DNA of 64,000 bases from Methylorubrum suomiense (GTDB taxonomy: Bacteria > Pseudomonadota > Alphaproteobacteria > Rhizobiales > Beijerinckiaceae). Each line of letters opens with the position of its first letter. The stretch's first letter is position 1. The DNA is taken from contig NZ_BPRE01000017.1 in the NCBI RefSeq assembly GCF_022179765.1, forward strand, positions 1 through 64,000. Reading direction: 5' to 3'. Positions 1 to 6,548 of this stretch are shown one piece after another. Under the pieces are notes generated by a model. It saw nothing but the letters and a program-made list of their open reading frames with translations, searched no databases and had not been told where the DNA came from. The position numbers were made by a program, and so were the translations under genes.

Positions 1-312
1 GAAGGCGCGGGCGTGCTTGTAGGGAGGATTCGTGACGATGCAGTCGACGCCGAACGGGGCGCCGTGCAGCTTCAGGAAGTCCATTTCGGCGACCTGACCA
101 GGGCAGCCGTATGATACGAGATCGGTCGGCACCACTTCGTGGCCAGCCTGGACCAGCTCGCGGACGATGGCGCCGGGCCCGCAGGCTGGCTCCCAGATCC
201 GCTGCGGCAGCCACTCGGTTGCGAGCAGTGCCCGGACCGCGACGGCCGGGGTCTCGTACAGGTCGTTTCCGCGCTCAGCGTGCGGATGAGCCTTGTTCTC
301 GCGGTAGCTCAT
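1..312 (-). CDS. DNA N6-adenine methyltransferase-like protein, C-terminus off the left edge
   Basis: The visible N-terminal 104 residues contain a class I SAM-binding motif (EPACGPGAIVREL, about residues 39-51) and the amino-methyltransferase catalytic motif NPPY at about residues 95-98 within IVTNPPYKHA. This order, motif I before NPPY, matches the gamma or beta-type phage and restriction-associated adenine methyltransferases. The ATG overlaps the stop of the RusA-like gene (ATGA), so the two are probably translated together. No restriction endonuclease is visible, so a solitary phage methylase protecting its own DNA or regulating it is more likely than a restriction-modification pair. The rest of the protein lies outside the window. 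Confidence 0.75.
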   Translation of the reverse strand, partial: MSYRENKAHPHAERGNDLYETPAVAVRALLATEWLPQRIWEPACGPGAIVRELVQAGHEVVPTDLVSYGCPGQVAEMDFLKLHGAPFGVDCIVTNPPYKHARAF

Positions 313-776
313 GCCGCCTCCAGCGCGCCCGTGCGCGGCCAGATCGGGGAGACGGATTCGAGGATGACGCCTGGCGGTACAACACGAACAGTCGCCGCCA
401 GCTCGGCGTGCTCGCGGTGCCAGTCGAGCACTACGCGCCGCGCCTTCCGGTCGTTGTCGATGACGCCGTGCTTCTGGAGAAGGTCGCTCGTGGCCTTCGA
501 CAGGTTATCGAGATCGGCCTTCGTTTCGGCCTCTGGAACGGCAAGCAGCAGGATGTAGGCGCCCGGCACGCGACCGGGGCGCTGCGCCTGGAGCCGCCAT
601 CCCGCGGCGACAATCCATGCCTTGTAGGCGTTCGACCGCACCGGCCGACCAGCACCATGACCGTGCAGGGCGTTGGTCGACGGCGGGACCGGGAGCAGGA
701 CGGTAAGCTCGTCGACTACGCGGCGGGGCGCGGGGGCGAATAGCGGTCCGTGCGTTGGAGGACGGCGCCGGTTCAT
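309..776 (-). CDS. RusA-like Holliday junction resolvase
   Basis: RusA-family enzymes cut Holliday junctions and branched phage DNA as dimers using acidic residues. The 155-aa protein shows the family's early L-P-x-P-P-S-T-N turn (about residues 28-35) and the catalytic block DLDNLSKATSDLL at 88-100, with D88, D90 and K94, followed by GVIDND at 104-109 (D107, D109). The frame is open further upstream, but the first ATG giving a family-sized protein is at 776, which overlaps the preceding gene by 4 nt. Length and motif order fit RusA (about 120-150 aa). Confidence 0.85.
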   Translation of the reverse strand: MNRRRPPTHGPLFAPAPRRVVDELTVLLPVPPSTNALHGHGAGRPVRSNAYKAWIVAAGWRLQAQRPGRVPGAYILLLAVPEAETKADLDNLSKATSDLLQKHGVIDNDRKARRVVLDWHREHAELAATVRVVPPGVILESVSPIWPRTGALEAA

Positions 777-1285
777 GCCGCCACCTCGTCCGGCGCAACT
801 GGGTCCCTGTCGAACAGGATGCGGTGCCCAGCCGGCAGGTAGGCGCGGAACTTCGCGACAGCCTCGTCGAGGTTTGGATGACCGTTGAAGCCGCCGTCCC
901 ACACGCCCCGCTGATGGAAGCGCAGCAGCATTCCACGCGGCCCGTTCGGGCGAATGTCGAGGCGGATTCGCGCCTCATGGCAGAGGAACACAAGGCAGGT
1001 CAGGCCGGGGCTGTCGAAGGTCGAGAAGATCGCCCAGCCCTTCACGGGCACAGCGATCCCGTGACCGTCGCCGCGCCACTGAACCGCGTCCCAGCAAATC
1101 GGCGCGTTGTGGATGCCGCCGAGCGACATGCCGAGGATGTCGAACACCTTCGCCTGAAACCCCGTCAGCTTCAGGGGTGCGGCCGCCCACCCGCGAGTGT
1201 TGTCGCGGCGAGGCTTGCGGGCCGGTCGGGCGTGCGGGATCTGGCGCTCTACCCAGCCCGCGTGATCGTGGCGCGCGTAGCTCAT
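773..1285 (-). CDS. Phage hypothetical protein, 170 aa
   Basis: I do not recognise a family. The 170-aa product is basic at its N-terminus (about residues 1-35, rich in Arg and His), with a mixed core containing WDAVQW and a VKGWAIFSTFD stretch, then a Leu-rich C-terminal half. It starts 3 nt after the stop of the GapR-like gene and overlaps the RusA-like gene by 4 nt, so it is a member of the leftward operon. Its position between a DNA-binding protein and a resolvase suggests a DNA-metabolism accessory, but nothing in the sequence proves that. Confidence 0.6.
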   Translation of the reverse strand: MSYARHDHAGWVERQIPHARPARKPRRDNTRGWAAAPLKLTGFQAKVFDILGMSLGGIHNAPICWDAVQWRGDGHGIAVPVKGWAIFSTFDSPGLTCLVFLCHEARIRLDIRPNGPRGMLLRFHQRGVWDGGFNGHPNLDEAVAKFRAYLPAGHRILFDRDPVAPDEVAA

Positions 1286-1288
1286 GGC

Positions 1289-1807
1289 TCAGCCCCGCGC
1301 CGCGATCGCGTCTTCGAGGTCGACCTGCGCGCCAGCCGCGCGCATCTTCCTCGCTGCCTCCCGCATGACCGGCCCAGCATCGCGGCCGATGGTGACGGTC
1401 ACACCCTCCATGCCGGCGAAAGCGTCGGACAGCTTTTGTCCGATCTGCTGGCGAAGGCCGCGCTCGCTGGCCCGCGCACGAGAGGTTTCCCGGTCGATTG
1501 CGGCCTTGCCCAGCGGCGTGTCCGCCAGCATGCCGAGGGCCTGCATGTAGAGTTCGAGGATTGCCTCCTCCTCCATACGCTCGTCATAGTCGCGCTTACG
1601 GAGGCCGATGATTTTGCGGATGATCTTTGTATCGAACCCATTGGCCTTGGCCTCCGCATAGACATCCTTGATGTCGCCCGCGATGCCGGCCTTTTCCTCT
1701 TCGAGCCGTTCAATGCGCTCGATGATGGTTTTCAGTTGATCGGCCGCAACGGATGACGGATCGACTTGCGGCAGGGCCGTAGATTTGGCATTCATTTGGC
1801 TCACCAT
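1289..1807 (-). CDS. GapR-like (DUF2312) DNA-binding protein with a long C-terminal extension
   Basis: GapR is an alphaproteobacterial nucleoid protein that encircles overtwisted DNA. Residues about 21-94 carry the DUF2312 signature: AADQLKTIIERIERLEEEKA, then D-V-Y-A-E-A-K-x-x-G-F-D-T-K-I-I-R-K-I-I-x-L-R. Chromosomal GapR is about 89 aa and ends there. This protein is 172 aa, with roughly 80 further residues rich in Arg, Ala and Glu that look helical. The initiation codon is either ATG 1807 or ATG 1795, four codons downstream; neither has a strong Shine-Dalgarno. A role in phage DNA topology or replication is inferred from the family. Confidence 0.85.
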   Translation of the reverse strand: MVSQMNAKSTALPQVDPSSVAADQLKTIIERIERLEEEKAGIAGDIKDVYAEAKANGFDTKIIRKIIGLRKRDYDERMEEEAILELYMQALGMLADTPLGKAAIDRETSRARASERGLRQQIGQKLSDAFAGMEGVTVTIGRDAGPVMREAARKMRAAGAQVDLEDAIAARG

Positions 1808-1864
1808 GACTTCGGTATTCGACCGCCCGGCACCCGCTCCCCAGCAGGCCGGGCGGTTCGCGTT

Positions 1865-2089
1865 TCAGGGGGTGGCGGCAGCCGCAGCGGGGATCGTGGT
1901 CCCGGTGCCGCACATCCGGATTCGATCTTCGGCCGCGGAGAGCAGACGGAGGGCTTCCTGGAGGTTCGCCCGTTCGCTCCGGGCTGCCGGCGCCTCGCAC
2001 CCGTGCAGCTCACCGCAGCGGCACAGGACCTCGTCCCGGAGGCCAGAGACCTTTTCCGCGATGGCGGCGAAGGGCGAGGCGCCGGACAT
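1865..2089 (-). CDS. Small phage hypothetical protein, 74 aa
   Basis: This 74-aa ORF starts 3 nt after the stop of the gp49/gp66-like gene and continues in the same operon direction. The product is probably helical (about residues 5-60) with two Cys pairs, LCRCGELHGC near the middle, and an Ala-rich end. No family is recognised. It is kept because of its operon position and because it fills the gap before the GapR-like gene. A metal-binding role for the cysteines is only a possibility. Confidence 0.45.
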   Translation of the reverse strand: MSGASPFAAIAEKVSGLRDEVLCRCGELHGCEAPAARSERANLQEALRLLSAAEDRIRMCGTGTTIPAAAAATP

Positions 2090-2091
2090 GG

Positions 2092-2751
2092 TCAGGCGGC
2101 CTGAACGGCGGTGTCTTGGCCGCGGGCCTCAGCTTCGCGCTGCGCCAGCAGCTCCCGCAGAAGGTAACCCTCGAGCGGCCAGAGCTTCCGGAACGCGTTC
2201 TCGTAGGCGTACCGCTCGCCGACCTGCTGGTCGTAGTTCTCCGGTGCAGCCGGTGCGCTTTCCCCGGTGACGAAGAACCCGGTGTGCAGGGTGATGAGGC
2301 AGATGGTCAGGTGCCGAACGCGGAAATACTCGACGTCCGCGATCTTGGCCTTGATCGACGCCTCGGTGACGCGCGGGGCTGTCTTCGTCTCCACCACCGC
2401 CTGCGTTTCAGCGAGGCTTAGCGCCGGCTCGCCCCTGCTGTCGGGCTCGCGCGAGGCTGGGGCATAAGTCGCGGCGAAGACGTCCGGCTTGCAGGGATAG
2501 AGCTCACCGTCGACTTGCCGGATGATCCAATCGCCGGGCTCAGCGCGCGTCACACCGTGGTTCGTACGGACGTCCCACACCGCATAATCGGTGTCCTGGG
2601 TCACCGGCACGAGGACATCCTGTGCCATGGCGACCCGTACCCACTCGGGAGCCTCAGAGAATGGCGAGCCGTCGAAGCTATCGCCGTTCCAGTCGGCCGC
2701 AGTGACGCGCACAGCTTCAATCGTCACCGGCTTTTTCGTGAATTGGCCCAT
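2092..2751 (-). CDS. Phage protein of the N4 gp49 / Sf6 gp66 family with an extra N-terminal domain
   Basis: Residues about 130-215 match the N4 gp49/Sf6 gene 66 family: R-V-T-E-x-x-I, a Y-x-x-x-x-x-L-T-I-C-L-I-T-L block, G-F-x-V-x-G-E-S, then E-N-Y-D and G-x-x-x-A-Y-E-N-A-F-R-K-L-W. The first roughly 95 residues form a separate domain (KPVTIEAVR near the start, GDWIIRQVDGELYPCKPDVF near residue 90) like standalone phage proteins of unknown function. The two parts are therefore fused. An AGGAG ribosome site precedes ATG 2751. The biological role of the family is unknown. Confidence 0.75.
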   Translation of the reverse strand: MGQFTKKPVTIEAVRVTAADWNGDSFDGSPFSEAPEWVRVAMAQDVLVPVTQDTDYAVWDVRTNHGVTRAEPGDWIIRQVDGELYPCKPDVFAATYAPASREPDSRGEPALSLAETQAVVETKTAPRVTEASIKAKIADVEYFRVRHLTICLITLHTGFFVTGESAPAAPENYDQQVGERYAYENAFRKLWPLEGYLLRELLAQREAEARGQDTAVQAA

Positions 2752-2807
2752 GGTCGGCTCCTCTCAGGAAGCCGGACGGCGCTGACCGCCGCCCGGAAGG
2801 GGCGGGA

Positions 2808-3206
2808 TCAGCCGTTGGCCGCTTCGATCATCTCGAAGGCGCGAGCGATACGGTTCAGAGGGCTTTCGAAGCCGGTGATCCGCGGATGCAGGCCGTCGAT
2901 AGCCGCGTCGATCGCCTCCACAGTAGACAGCGGGCCGCGCTCGCTTGGTCCGTTCGAGGCGACCTTGTTCGGCCCCTCGGTCGGGTAAGAACCACAGAGG
3001 CGCGTCGCCATTTGCTCGGCGACTTCCGCCATAGCGGCGAGGCGTGCGCCGGTCTCGTCCAGACGACCGCCGACGCGGTGTGCGTTCTCGATTGCACGCT
3101 GAAGAGTAGGGCGAGCCGCCTCGCCAATGCGGGCGACAGAAACGGCGTTCGCCTCTCCCATCTTCGACGTAAGGCTTTGGCCTGCTGCGCTTGTAGCTGC
3201 GTACAC
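2808..3206 (-). CDS. Phage hypothetical protein, 132 aa, GTG start
   Basis: The 132-aa product starts at GTG 3206, preceded by a good GAGGAGAG ribosome site, which is why I prefer this start. It is helical and low in aromatics. A four-helix or coiled-coil shape is suggested by the spacing of Ala, Leu and Arg in residues 20-75 and 95-130. No catalytic motif or known family is seen. It lies between two other leftward genes with short gaps, so it is probably co-transcribed with the gp49/gp66-like gene. Confidence 0.55.
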   Translation of the reverse strand: MYAATSAAGQSLTSKMGEANAVSVARIGEAARPTLQRAIENAHRVGGRLDETGARLAAMAEVAEQMATRLCGSYPTEGPNKVASNGPSERGPLSTVEAIDAAIDGLHPRITGFESPLNRIARAFEMIEAANG

Positions 3207-3230
3207 GGTTCTCTCCTCAGGTTCGGCGGC

Positions 3231-3752
3231 TCACGGCCGCGTGTCGGCCGCCCGGAACAGCGGCAGATCGGTCAGATCACGCGCGGGCTTCGCACCGAGG
3301 CGAACCGGTGCAGCAGGCGTCGGGACAGATGCCGGAAGGGACGCCGCTCGCGGACGGAGCGCAGCTGCCCCTTGAGACCGATCCTGGCTCCCAGGGCGCG
3401 CAGCACCCGACCGATCGCCGCCAAGAGCCGCATCGAGTTCCCTCCGGAGTTCTTCGTTGCCGGCCTCGAGGGCGTCGGCGGCATGCTCCACCCGTGCGCA
3501 GAGGCGCTCGTAGGCGGTGCGAATGTTGAAGGCGTCGTGCAGTCCGACCGTCACGTCCTCGGCGCGGCCGAGAACCTTCCTGATCCAGGTCGGCGAGCGG
3601 CCGATCTTGGAGCCCAGCGACTCGTAGGCGAGCATCCTCGATCCGAGGTTGCGCTCCTGAGCGGCGATCACGCTGGCGAGATCGGGCCGGATACTTTCCA
3701 GCGCTTGGTCGGCCGTGACCATCATCGGTCGGGCCCCGAATTTTGACCGCAT
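3231..3752 (-). CDS. Phage hypothetical protein, first gene of the leftward operon
   Basis: I choose ATG 3752 because a GGGGGA ribosome site sits 8 nt upstream; a second pair of in-frame ATGs at 3725 lacks one. Residues about 30-65 include SKIGRSPTWIRKVLGR, which reads like a helix-turn-helix recognition region. The C-terminal third is Ala/Pro/Arg-rich and probably disordered. It could be a DNA-binding regulator of the leftward operon, but no named family is recognised. A GACAC-N5-GTGTC dyad lies just upstream (3771-3785). Confidence 0.55.
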   Translation of the reverse strand: MRSKFGARPMMVTADQALESIRPDLASVIAAQERNLGSRMLAYESLGSKIGRSPTWIRKVLGRAEDVTVGLHDAFNIRTAYERLCARVEHAADALEAGNEELRRELDAALGGDRSGAARPGSQDRSQGAAALRPRAASLPASVPTPAAPVRLGAKPARDLTDLPLFRAADTRP

Positions 3753-3770
3753 TCGGTCAGTCCCCCGTGC

Positions 3771-3785
3771 GACACAATCGGTGTC
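3771..3785. promoter_or_regulatory. Inverted repeat GACAC-N5-GTGTC upstream of the leftward operon
   Basis: This is a perfect 5-bp dyad with a 5-bp spacer, 19 nt upstream of the first leftward gene. It could be a binding site for a dimeric regulator, possibly the HTH-like product of that gene. No clear -35/-10 pair could be assigned, and a 5-bp dyad can arise by chance. Confidence 0.25.
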
Positions 3786-3802
3786 ACGGAGGCACAAGAC
3801 AG

Positions 3803-4006
3803 ATGCAGGAGGTGGAGGGGGAACGCAGGTACACGATCACGACCGCCGTAAGCTTGCCGGCGCGGGCAGTCGTGGAGACGAGAAGGGGCCGGAGCCCGAA
3901 GGCTCCGGCAGTCGCGGAGGATTCCATCCAATGTGGATGCGCCCTCGCGGGCCACGGACGCATCGTGGGGACGATGCGAATGAGAGAAACCGGAGGCCAT
4001 CATTGA
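3803..4006 (+). CDS. Doubtful small rightward ORF, 67 aa
   Basis: An ATG at 3803 has GGAGG about 11 nt upstream and opens a 67-residue frame (it begins MQEVEGERRY) that ends over the stop codon of the convergent HNH-AP2 gene. It contains a strong hairpin (3888-3909) and has no recognised domain. It is included because the interval otherwise holds no gene. It may equally be non-coding leader or terminator DNA. Confidence 0.2.
   Translation: MQEVEGERRYTITTAVSLPARAVVETRRGRSPKAPAVAEDSIQCGCALAGHGRIVGTMRMRETGGHH
3888..3909. repeat. Perfect 9-bp hairpin with CGAA loop
   Basis: GCCGGAGCC, loop CGAA, then GGCTCCGGC forms a very stable stem. No T-run follows on either strand, so a canonical intrinsic terminator is unlikely. 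A Rho-assisted terminator, an mRNA stabiliser or a dispersed palindrome are the alternatives. Confidence 0.4.
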
Positions 4007-4018
4007 TGCGCCTCCGGA
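3983..4018 (-). terminator. Probable intrinsic terminator of the HNH-AP2 gene
   Basis: On the minus strand CCGGAGGC (4017-4010) pairs with GCCTCCGG (3997-3990), and TTTCTC follows directly. The stem straddles the stop codon of the HNH-AP2 gene (4000-4002), as expected for a tight terminator. The loop is 12 nt, which is rather long. Confidence 0.45.
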
Positions 4019-4599
4019 AAGTTCAGCACACCGAATTCACCATGAAGATCCAGGCTAGCGCGATCATATGCGCGAGCAGCATCTTCGGCCGAAGGGAAGC
4101 ATCCAAGATACCGCTTCACCCGACCTGCGCCGATTTGAGCTATCCAGTACTTGCCATTCTTGAGATGGACACCGCGATAGCCAGATCGATTGAGGGAAGA
4201 TACGCCCCGATTGGCCGCATTTTGGGATGCAGTCGCGATCCGCAGATTTGCTCGACGATTATCCAGCGTGTCGCGATTGATATGATCAACCTCGAAACCA
4301 ATCGGCGCGCCAATTACCGAGCGGTGCAGCAATACACTGATCCGGTATTTGCCAGAACCAAACTTAGCGCCGATGTAGTAAATGCCCGTGCCGCTGAGCC
4401 AGGGATACCATGGGGCGACGTAAAAAGCGGCCGGCAGATCAGCGTCGAGGATTATCTCGATGCCACCTTTAATCGGCAGGCGAACGCTATCGCTTCGGTT
4501 CGAAAGGGGAGCGCGGCGGACGCTTGGGGGCTTAAGCGCACCCGCCGCGCACGGGAGGCCGAAGCCGCCCGATGGGGAAAAGGGGAGGGCGACGCTCAT
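4000..4599 (-). CDS. HNH endonuclease with C-terminal AP2 DNA-binding domain (homing-type)
   Basis: The 199-aa protein has an HNH core (EVDHINRDTLDNRRANLR, residues 103-120, with D105, H106, N108, N118) followed by A-S-Q-N-A-A-N at 124-130. An AP2-type domain then runs from about 138 to 194, with SGYRGVHLKNGKYWIAQI at its start. HNH-AP2 proteins are free-standing phage and intron homing endonucleases. The gene is visibly lower in G+C than its neighbours, which fits independent mobility. Its ATG overlaps the stop of the upstream small membrane ORF by 2 nt, and a hairpin terminator covers its stop. Confidence 0.85.
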   Translation of the reverse strand: MSVALPFSPSGGFGLPCAAGALKPPSVRRAPLSNRSDSVRLPIKGGIEIILDADLPAAFYVAPWYPWLSGTGIYYIGAKFGSGKYRISVLLHRSVIGAPIGFEVDHINRDTLDNRRANLRIATASQNAANRGVSSLNRSGYRGVHLKNGKYWIAQIGAGRVKRYLGCFPSAEDAARAYDRASLDLHGEFGVLNFPEAHQ

Positions 4600-4736
4600 G
4601 GCAGTCGCTCGACGAACCAGAGCGCGCCCGCCGCCAGGATCTCGACGCCGCCCAGCACGAGCGGCAGCGCAGCGCCATGCTTCACCGCGAGGGCGATGCA
4701 GACGACAGCGGAAGCGGCGAGGGCGAGCGGGGCCAT
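4596..4736 (-). CDS. Small two-helix membrane protein, 46 aa (holin-like?)
   Basis: The ATG at 4736 opens a 46-codon frame with two hydrophobic segments, about residues 3-17 and 25-40, joined by a short VKHGA turn, and a charged end (VERLP). Its stop overlaps the start of the HNH-AP2 gene and it begins 1 nt before the end of the next upstream ORF. The chain of overlapping starts argues that it is translated. Size and topology resemble small holins, but no family is recognised. Confidence 0.5.
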   Translation of the reverse strand: MAPLALAASAVVCIALAVKHGAALPLVLGGVEILAAGALWFVERLP

Positions 4737-4737
4737 C

Positions 4738-4899
4738 TCAAGCGCCCCGCAACATCAGGCAGGCGAAGCCCGCCGCGAGGAAGCAAGCGCAGGCCGCAGC
4801 GGGCGGACGACCATCCGCGCCGCCGAAGCGGGTCGCATGCTCCCGCTGGGCAATGCCTGCGGCGAGGGCGGCGAAGTAGAGGGCGGCCGCGCTGCTCAT
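4738..4899 (-). CDS. Small hydrophobic protein, 53 aa
   Basis: ATG 4899 overlaps the stop of the upstream lipoprotein-like frame (ATGA). The product has an N-terminal hydrophobic segment (about residues 3-15) and a second Ala/Cys-rich one (about 33-50). Together with the neighbouring 46-aa membrane protein and the lipoprotein, this could be a lysis cassette, but that is inference from arrangement only. Confidence 0.45.
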   Translation of the reverse strand: MSSAAALYFAALAAGIAQREHATRFGGADGRPPAAACACFLAAGFACLMLRGA

Positions 4900-5291
4900 C
4901 GCCCGGCCCCGAACGCGTGCCAGGTCGGGGCCCGGCTGGCGACGATCCGGCCGCCGCGGACCTGCGCGTCGTGAGCGCCCTCGGACACTGCGCACAGCAC
5001 GCCGGAGATGCGCCGCCCGTCGCGCGTGGCGACGAAGTGCCTGGCAAAGGGCTGCGACCAGTCGCAGGGGCGACCGAACACGGGTTCGGCGGAAGTCTCG
5101 ACGTGCTCGAAGCCCTCGTCACGCAGGGCCTCGCGAGCGGCCTGGGGCTCGATCGCGCAGGCGCCGAGCGCCAGGAGCGGGAGGAGGGCGAGGCAAGCAC
5201 GGACGGGACGTCGAGACGCGCGCTCGACAGTCCCGCCCGGGCCGCTACCATCGGAAGTGCGAAGACCGATGGAGCTTGGAATGACAGAGAT
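4896..5291 (-). CDS. Small lipoprotein with unresolved start codon
   Basis: The frame encodes a lipoprotein signal: two Arg, a hydrophobic run, then the lipobox LALGAC, followed by about 85 residues including CDWSQPF and a GRRISGVLC segment. Immediately before the signal there is no ATG, GTG or TTG. The nearest in-frame start is GTG 5291 (used here), which would add about 30 residues and overlap the rightward gene at 5281. Either a rare start codon is used or the gene has lost its start. A spanin-type outer-membrane role beside the two small membrane proteins is possible but unproven. Confidence 0.4.
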   Translation of the reverse strand: MSVIPSSIGLRTSDGSGPGGTVERASRRPVRACLALLPLLALGACAIEPQAAREALRDEGFEHVETSAEPVFGRPCDWSQPFARHFVATRDGRRISGVLCAVSEGAHDAQVRGGRIVASRAPTWHAFGAGR

Positions 5292-5568
5292 CACGCCCGA
5301 ACGGGTCGAATTACTGACCCTGCGAGCCCGCATTGCGGTAACGGAACGTGTTGCTTGGCTGGGCGCAGAAATCGCGGCCATGATGCGACCCGAACAGACC
5401 CTCACCTTCATCGAGGAACAGCGCGAGTTGCTGGCTCGAATATACTCGAGCGCCGGAGAAGGAACGGAAACGCTGACGGATGCAGAGCGACGTCTGGTGG
5501 CGGACGAAGTCGAGAAGCGCTTCCGCGAATTAATCGAAACGGTGAAGAGCGCGGGCCGCATCGGCTAA
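5281..5568 (+). CDS. Phage hypothetical protein, 95 aa
   Basis: ATG 5281 is preceded by GGAG eight nt upstream; an in-frame ATG at 5269 is also possible. The product is acidic and helical throughout, for example the regions around residues 10-35 and 65-90, with no recognised domain. Its G+C is lower than the flanks. It converges with the next leftward ORF, overlapping by 4 nt. Confidence 0.5.
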   Translation: MTEITPERVELLTLRARIAVTERVAWLGAEIAAMMRPEQTLTFIEEQRELLARIYSSAGEGTETLTDAERRLVADEVEKRFRELIETVKSAGRIG

Positions 5569-5807
5569 GCCCCCATCCAGTTGCCGCCGCGCGAGCAAGC
5601 CTCGGAGGCCTCCCCGTTCGCGTTCGGACTTGGCTTGTTAGCTCGCGCCGCAATCATTCCACCGAGGGCGGCATGAAGGCGCTCGGCCTCGTCGCCGCTC
5701 AGCGTCCGGGGCCAGCCGAACGTCGTGACGAGGATGCCGGCCGAAGTGTTCTGCAGCTCGACCGCCGGGCGATCGTCATGCCGGATCGTGAAGCGGGGCG
5801 CGCTCAT
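5565..5807 (-). CDS. Phage hypothetical protein, 80 aa
   Basis: A GGAGG ribosome site lies 5 nt before ATG 5807. The 80-aa product begins MSAPRFTIRHDDRPAVEL and has a beta-rich first half, then a helical SGDEAERLHAALGGMI block. This pattern is common among small phage accessory proteins, but no family is assigned. It ends 4 nt inside the convergent 95-aa gene. Confidence 0.5.
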   Translation of the reverse strand: MSAPRFTIRHDDRPAVELQNTSAGILVTTFGWPRTLSGDEAERLHAALGGMIAARANKPSPNANGEASEACSRGGNWMGA

Positions 5808-5920
5808 GCGGCCTCCGCGGGATTGCGAGAGTCCGCTGATGCGCCGAAAACGTGAAGGTGGAGGGCCGGGCTGGCACCCAGCCCTCCGCGCCGACGCCCA
5901 CGTGGACAGGTCAAGAACCC

Positions 5921-6202
5921 ATGAGCACCGACGATACGCAAGAATTTCGCGCGCGCCTGAATGTTATGGAGCGCGCTTGGGTAGAGCTTGCCTCGCACTT
6001 TTACTTTTATGGGCTGATCAACGACACAAGGCTTGCCGAAATGCGTCAAAGCCTGTCGGACCAAAGCCAAAACAGAATGGAGGCAGTATTTATCTACTCT
6101 CTGTTCCACCAATTCGACAATTCGCCGCGTATGAAAGAGCATTTGCGGGGGGTGGCCGAAGTGGAGGCATTCGAGGCCAAGCACGGGAAAATCGTGCCTT
6201 AG
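5921..6202 (+). CDS. Phage hypothetical protein, 93 aa
   Basis: ATG 5921 follows an AGGTCAAGA stretch. The 93-aa product is helical with several aromatics (SHFYFYGLIN near residue 26) and no recognised domain. G+C is near 55 percent, clearly below the flanking genes, which suggests recent arrival. It lies just left of the immunity region, a common place for phage cargo genes expressed from the lysogen. Confidence 0.5.
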   Translation: MSTDDTQEFRARLNVMERAWVELASHFYFYGLINDTRLAEMRQSLSDQSQNRMEAVFIYSLFHQFDNSPRMKEHLRGVAEVEAFEAKHGKIVP

Positions 6203-6219
6203 GGGATGCGATGGCGACA

Positions 6220-6474
6220 TCACGCGACGCTCCGAGCTTCGGAAGCGTCCGTGGGGCGAGCGCGCCGAGCGACGGCTTCTTGGTGAAGGCGATGCAGCAA
6301 CTCGTAGGTGAGGCCGTGCTTCTTTCCGTCCTCGGACTCCACCAGCGCGCCGAAGTAGGTGGGCGGAATGCTATCGCGCGCCTTCAAGGTTCGGACATGG
6401 CTGTCCTTCAGCCCAAGGGCGGCGGCAGTCGGCCCAATACCGAGCCGGTCGATGACTTCGGCGAATGAGTTCAT
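6220..6474 (-). CDS. Cro-like helix-turn-helix regulator
   Basis: The 84-aa product carries a helix-turn-helix at about residues 5-35: FAEVIDRLGIGPTAAALGL, then a recognition helix beginning DSHVRTLKARDS. This resembles phage Cro/YdaS-type proteins. It is transcribed divergently from the CI-like repressor across a 73-bp gap filled by the operator array. There is no Shine-Dalgarno before its ATG, so the message may be leaderless. It is expected to oppose the repressor, by analogy with lambda. Confidence 0.65.
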   Translation of the reverse strand: MNSFAEVIDRLGIGPTAAALGLKDSHVRTLKARDSIPPTYFGALVESEDGKKHGLTYELLHRLHQEAVARRARPTDASEARSVA

Positions 6475-6482
6475 GGAGCAAT

Positions 6483-6548
6483 CGCTACATCAGGTAGCGA
6501 TTACGGTCAATACAGCACGTAGCGCTTCACTCGCTACGCTGCGTAGCA
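6483..6548. promoter_or_regulatory. Three-site repressor operator array in the immunity region
   Basis: Three copies of CGCTAC-N5-GTAGCG lie at 6483-6499 (perfect), 6508-6524 (right arm perfect, left arm 4 of 6) and 6532-6548 (11 of 12). Starts are 25 and 24 bp apart, close to lambda OR spacing. The last site abuts the repressor's ATG. The same site occurs before the ACP gene (7622-7663). Confidence 0.75.

Noticed and set aside
5804..6223. Minus-strand frame of 139 aa opposite the 93-aa gene
   Set aside because: The plus-strand protein has the better start and composition. The minus frame has no motif, and its end overlaps the next gene only by chance.
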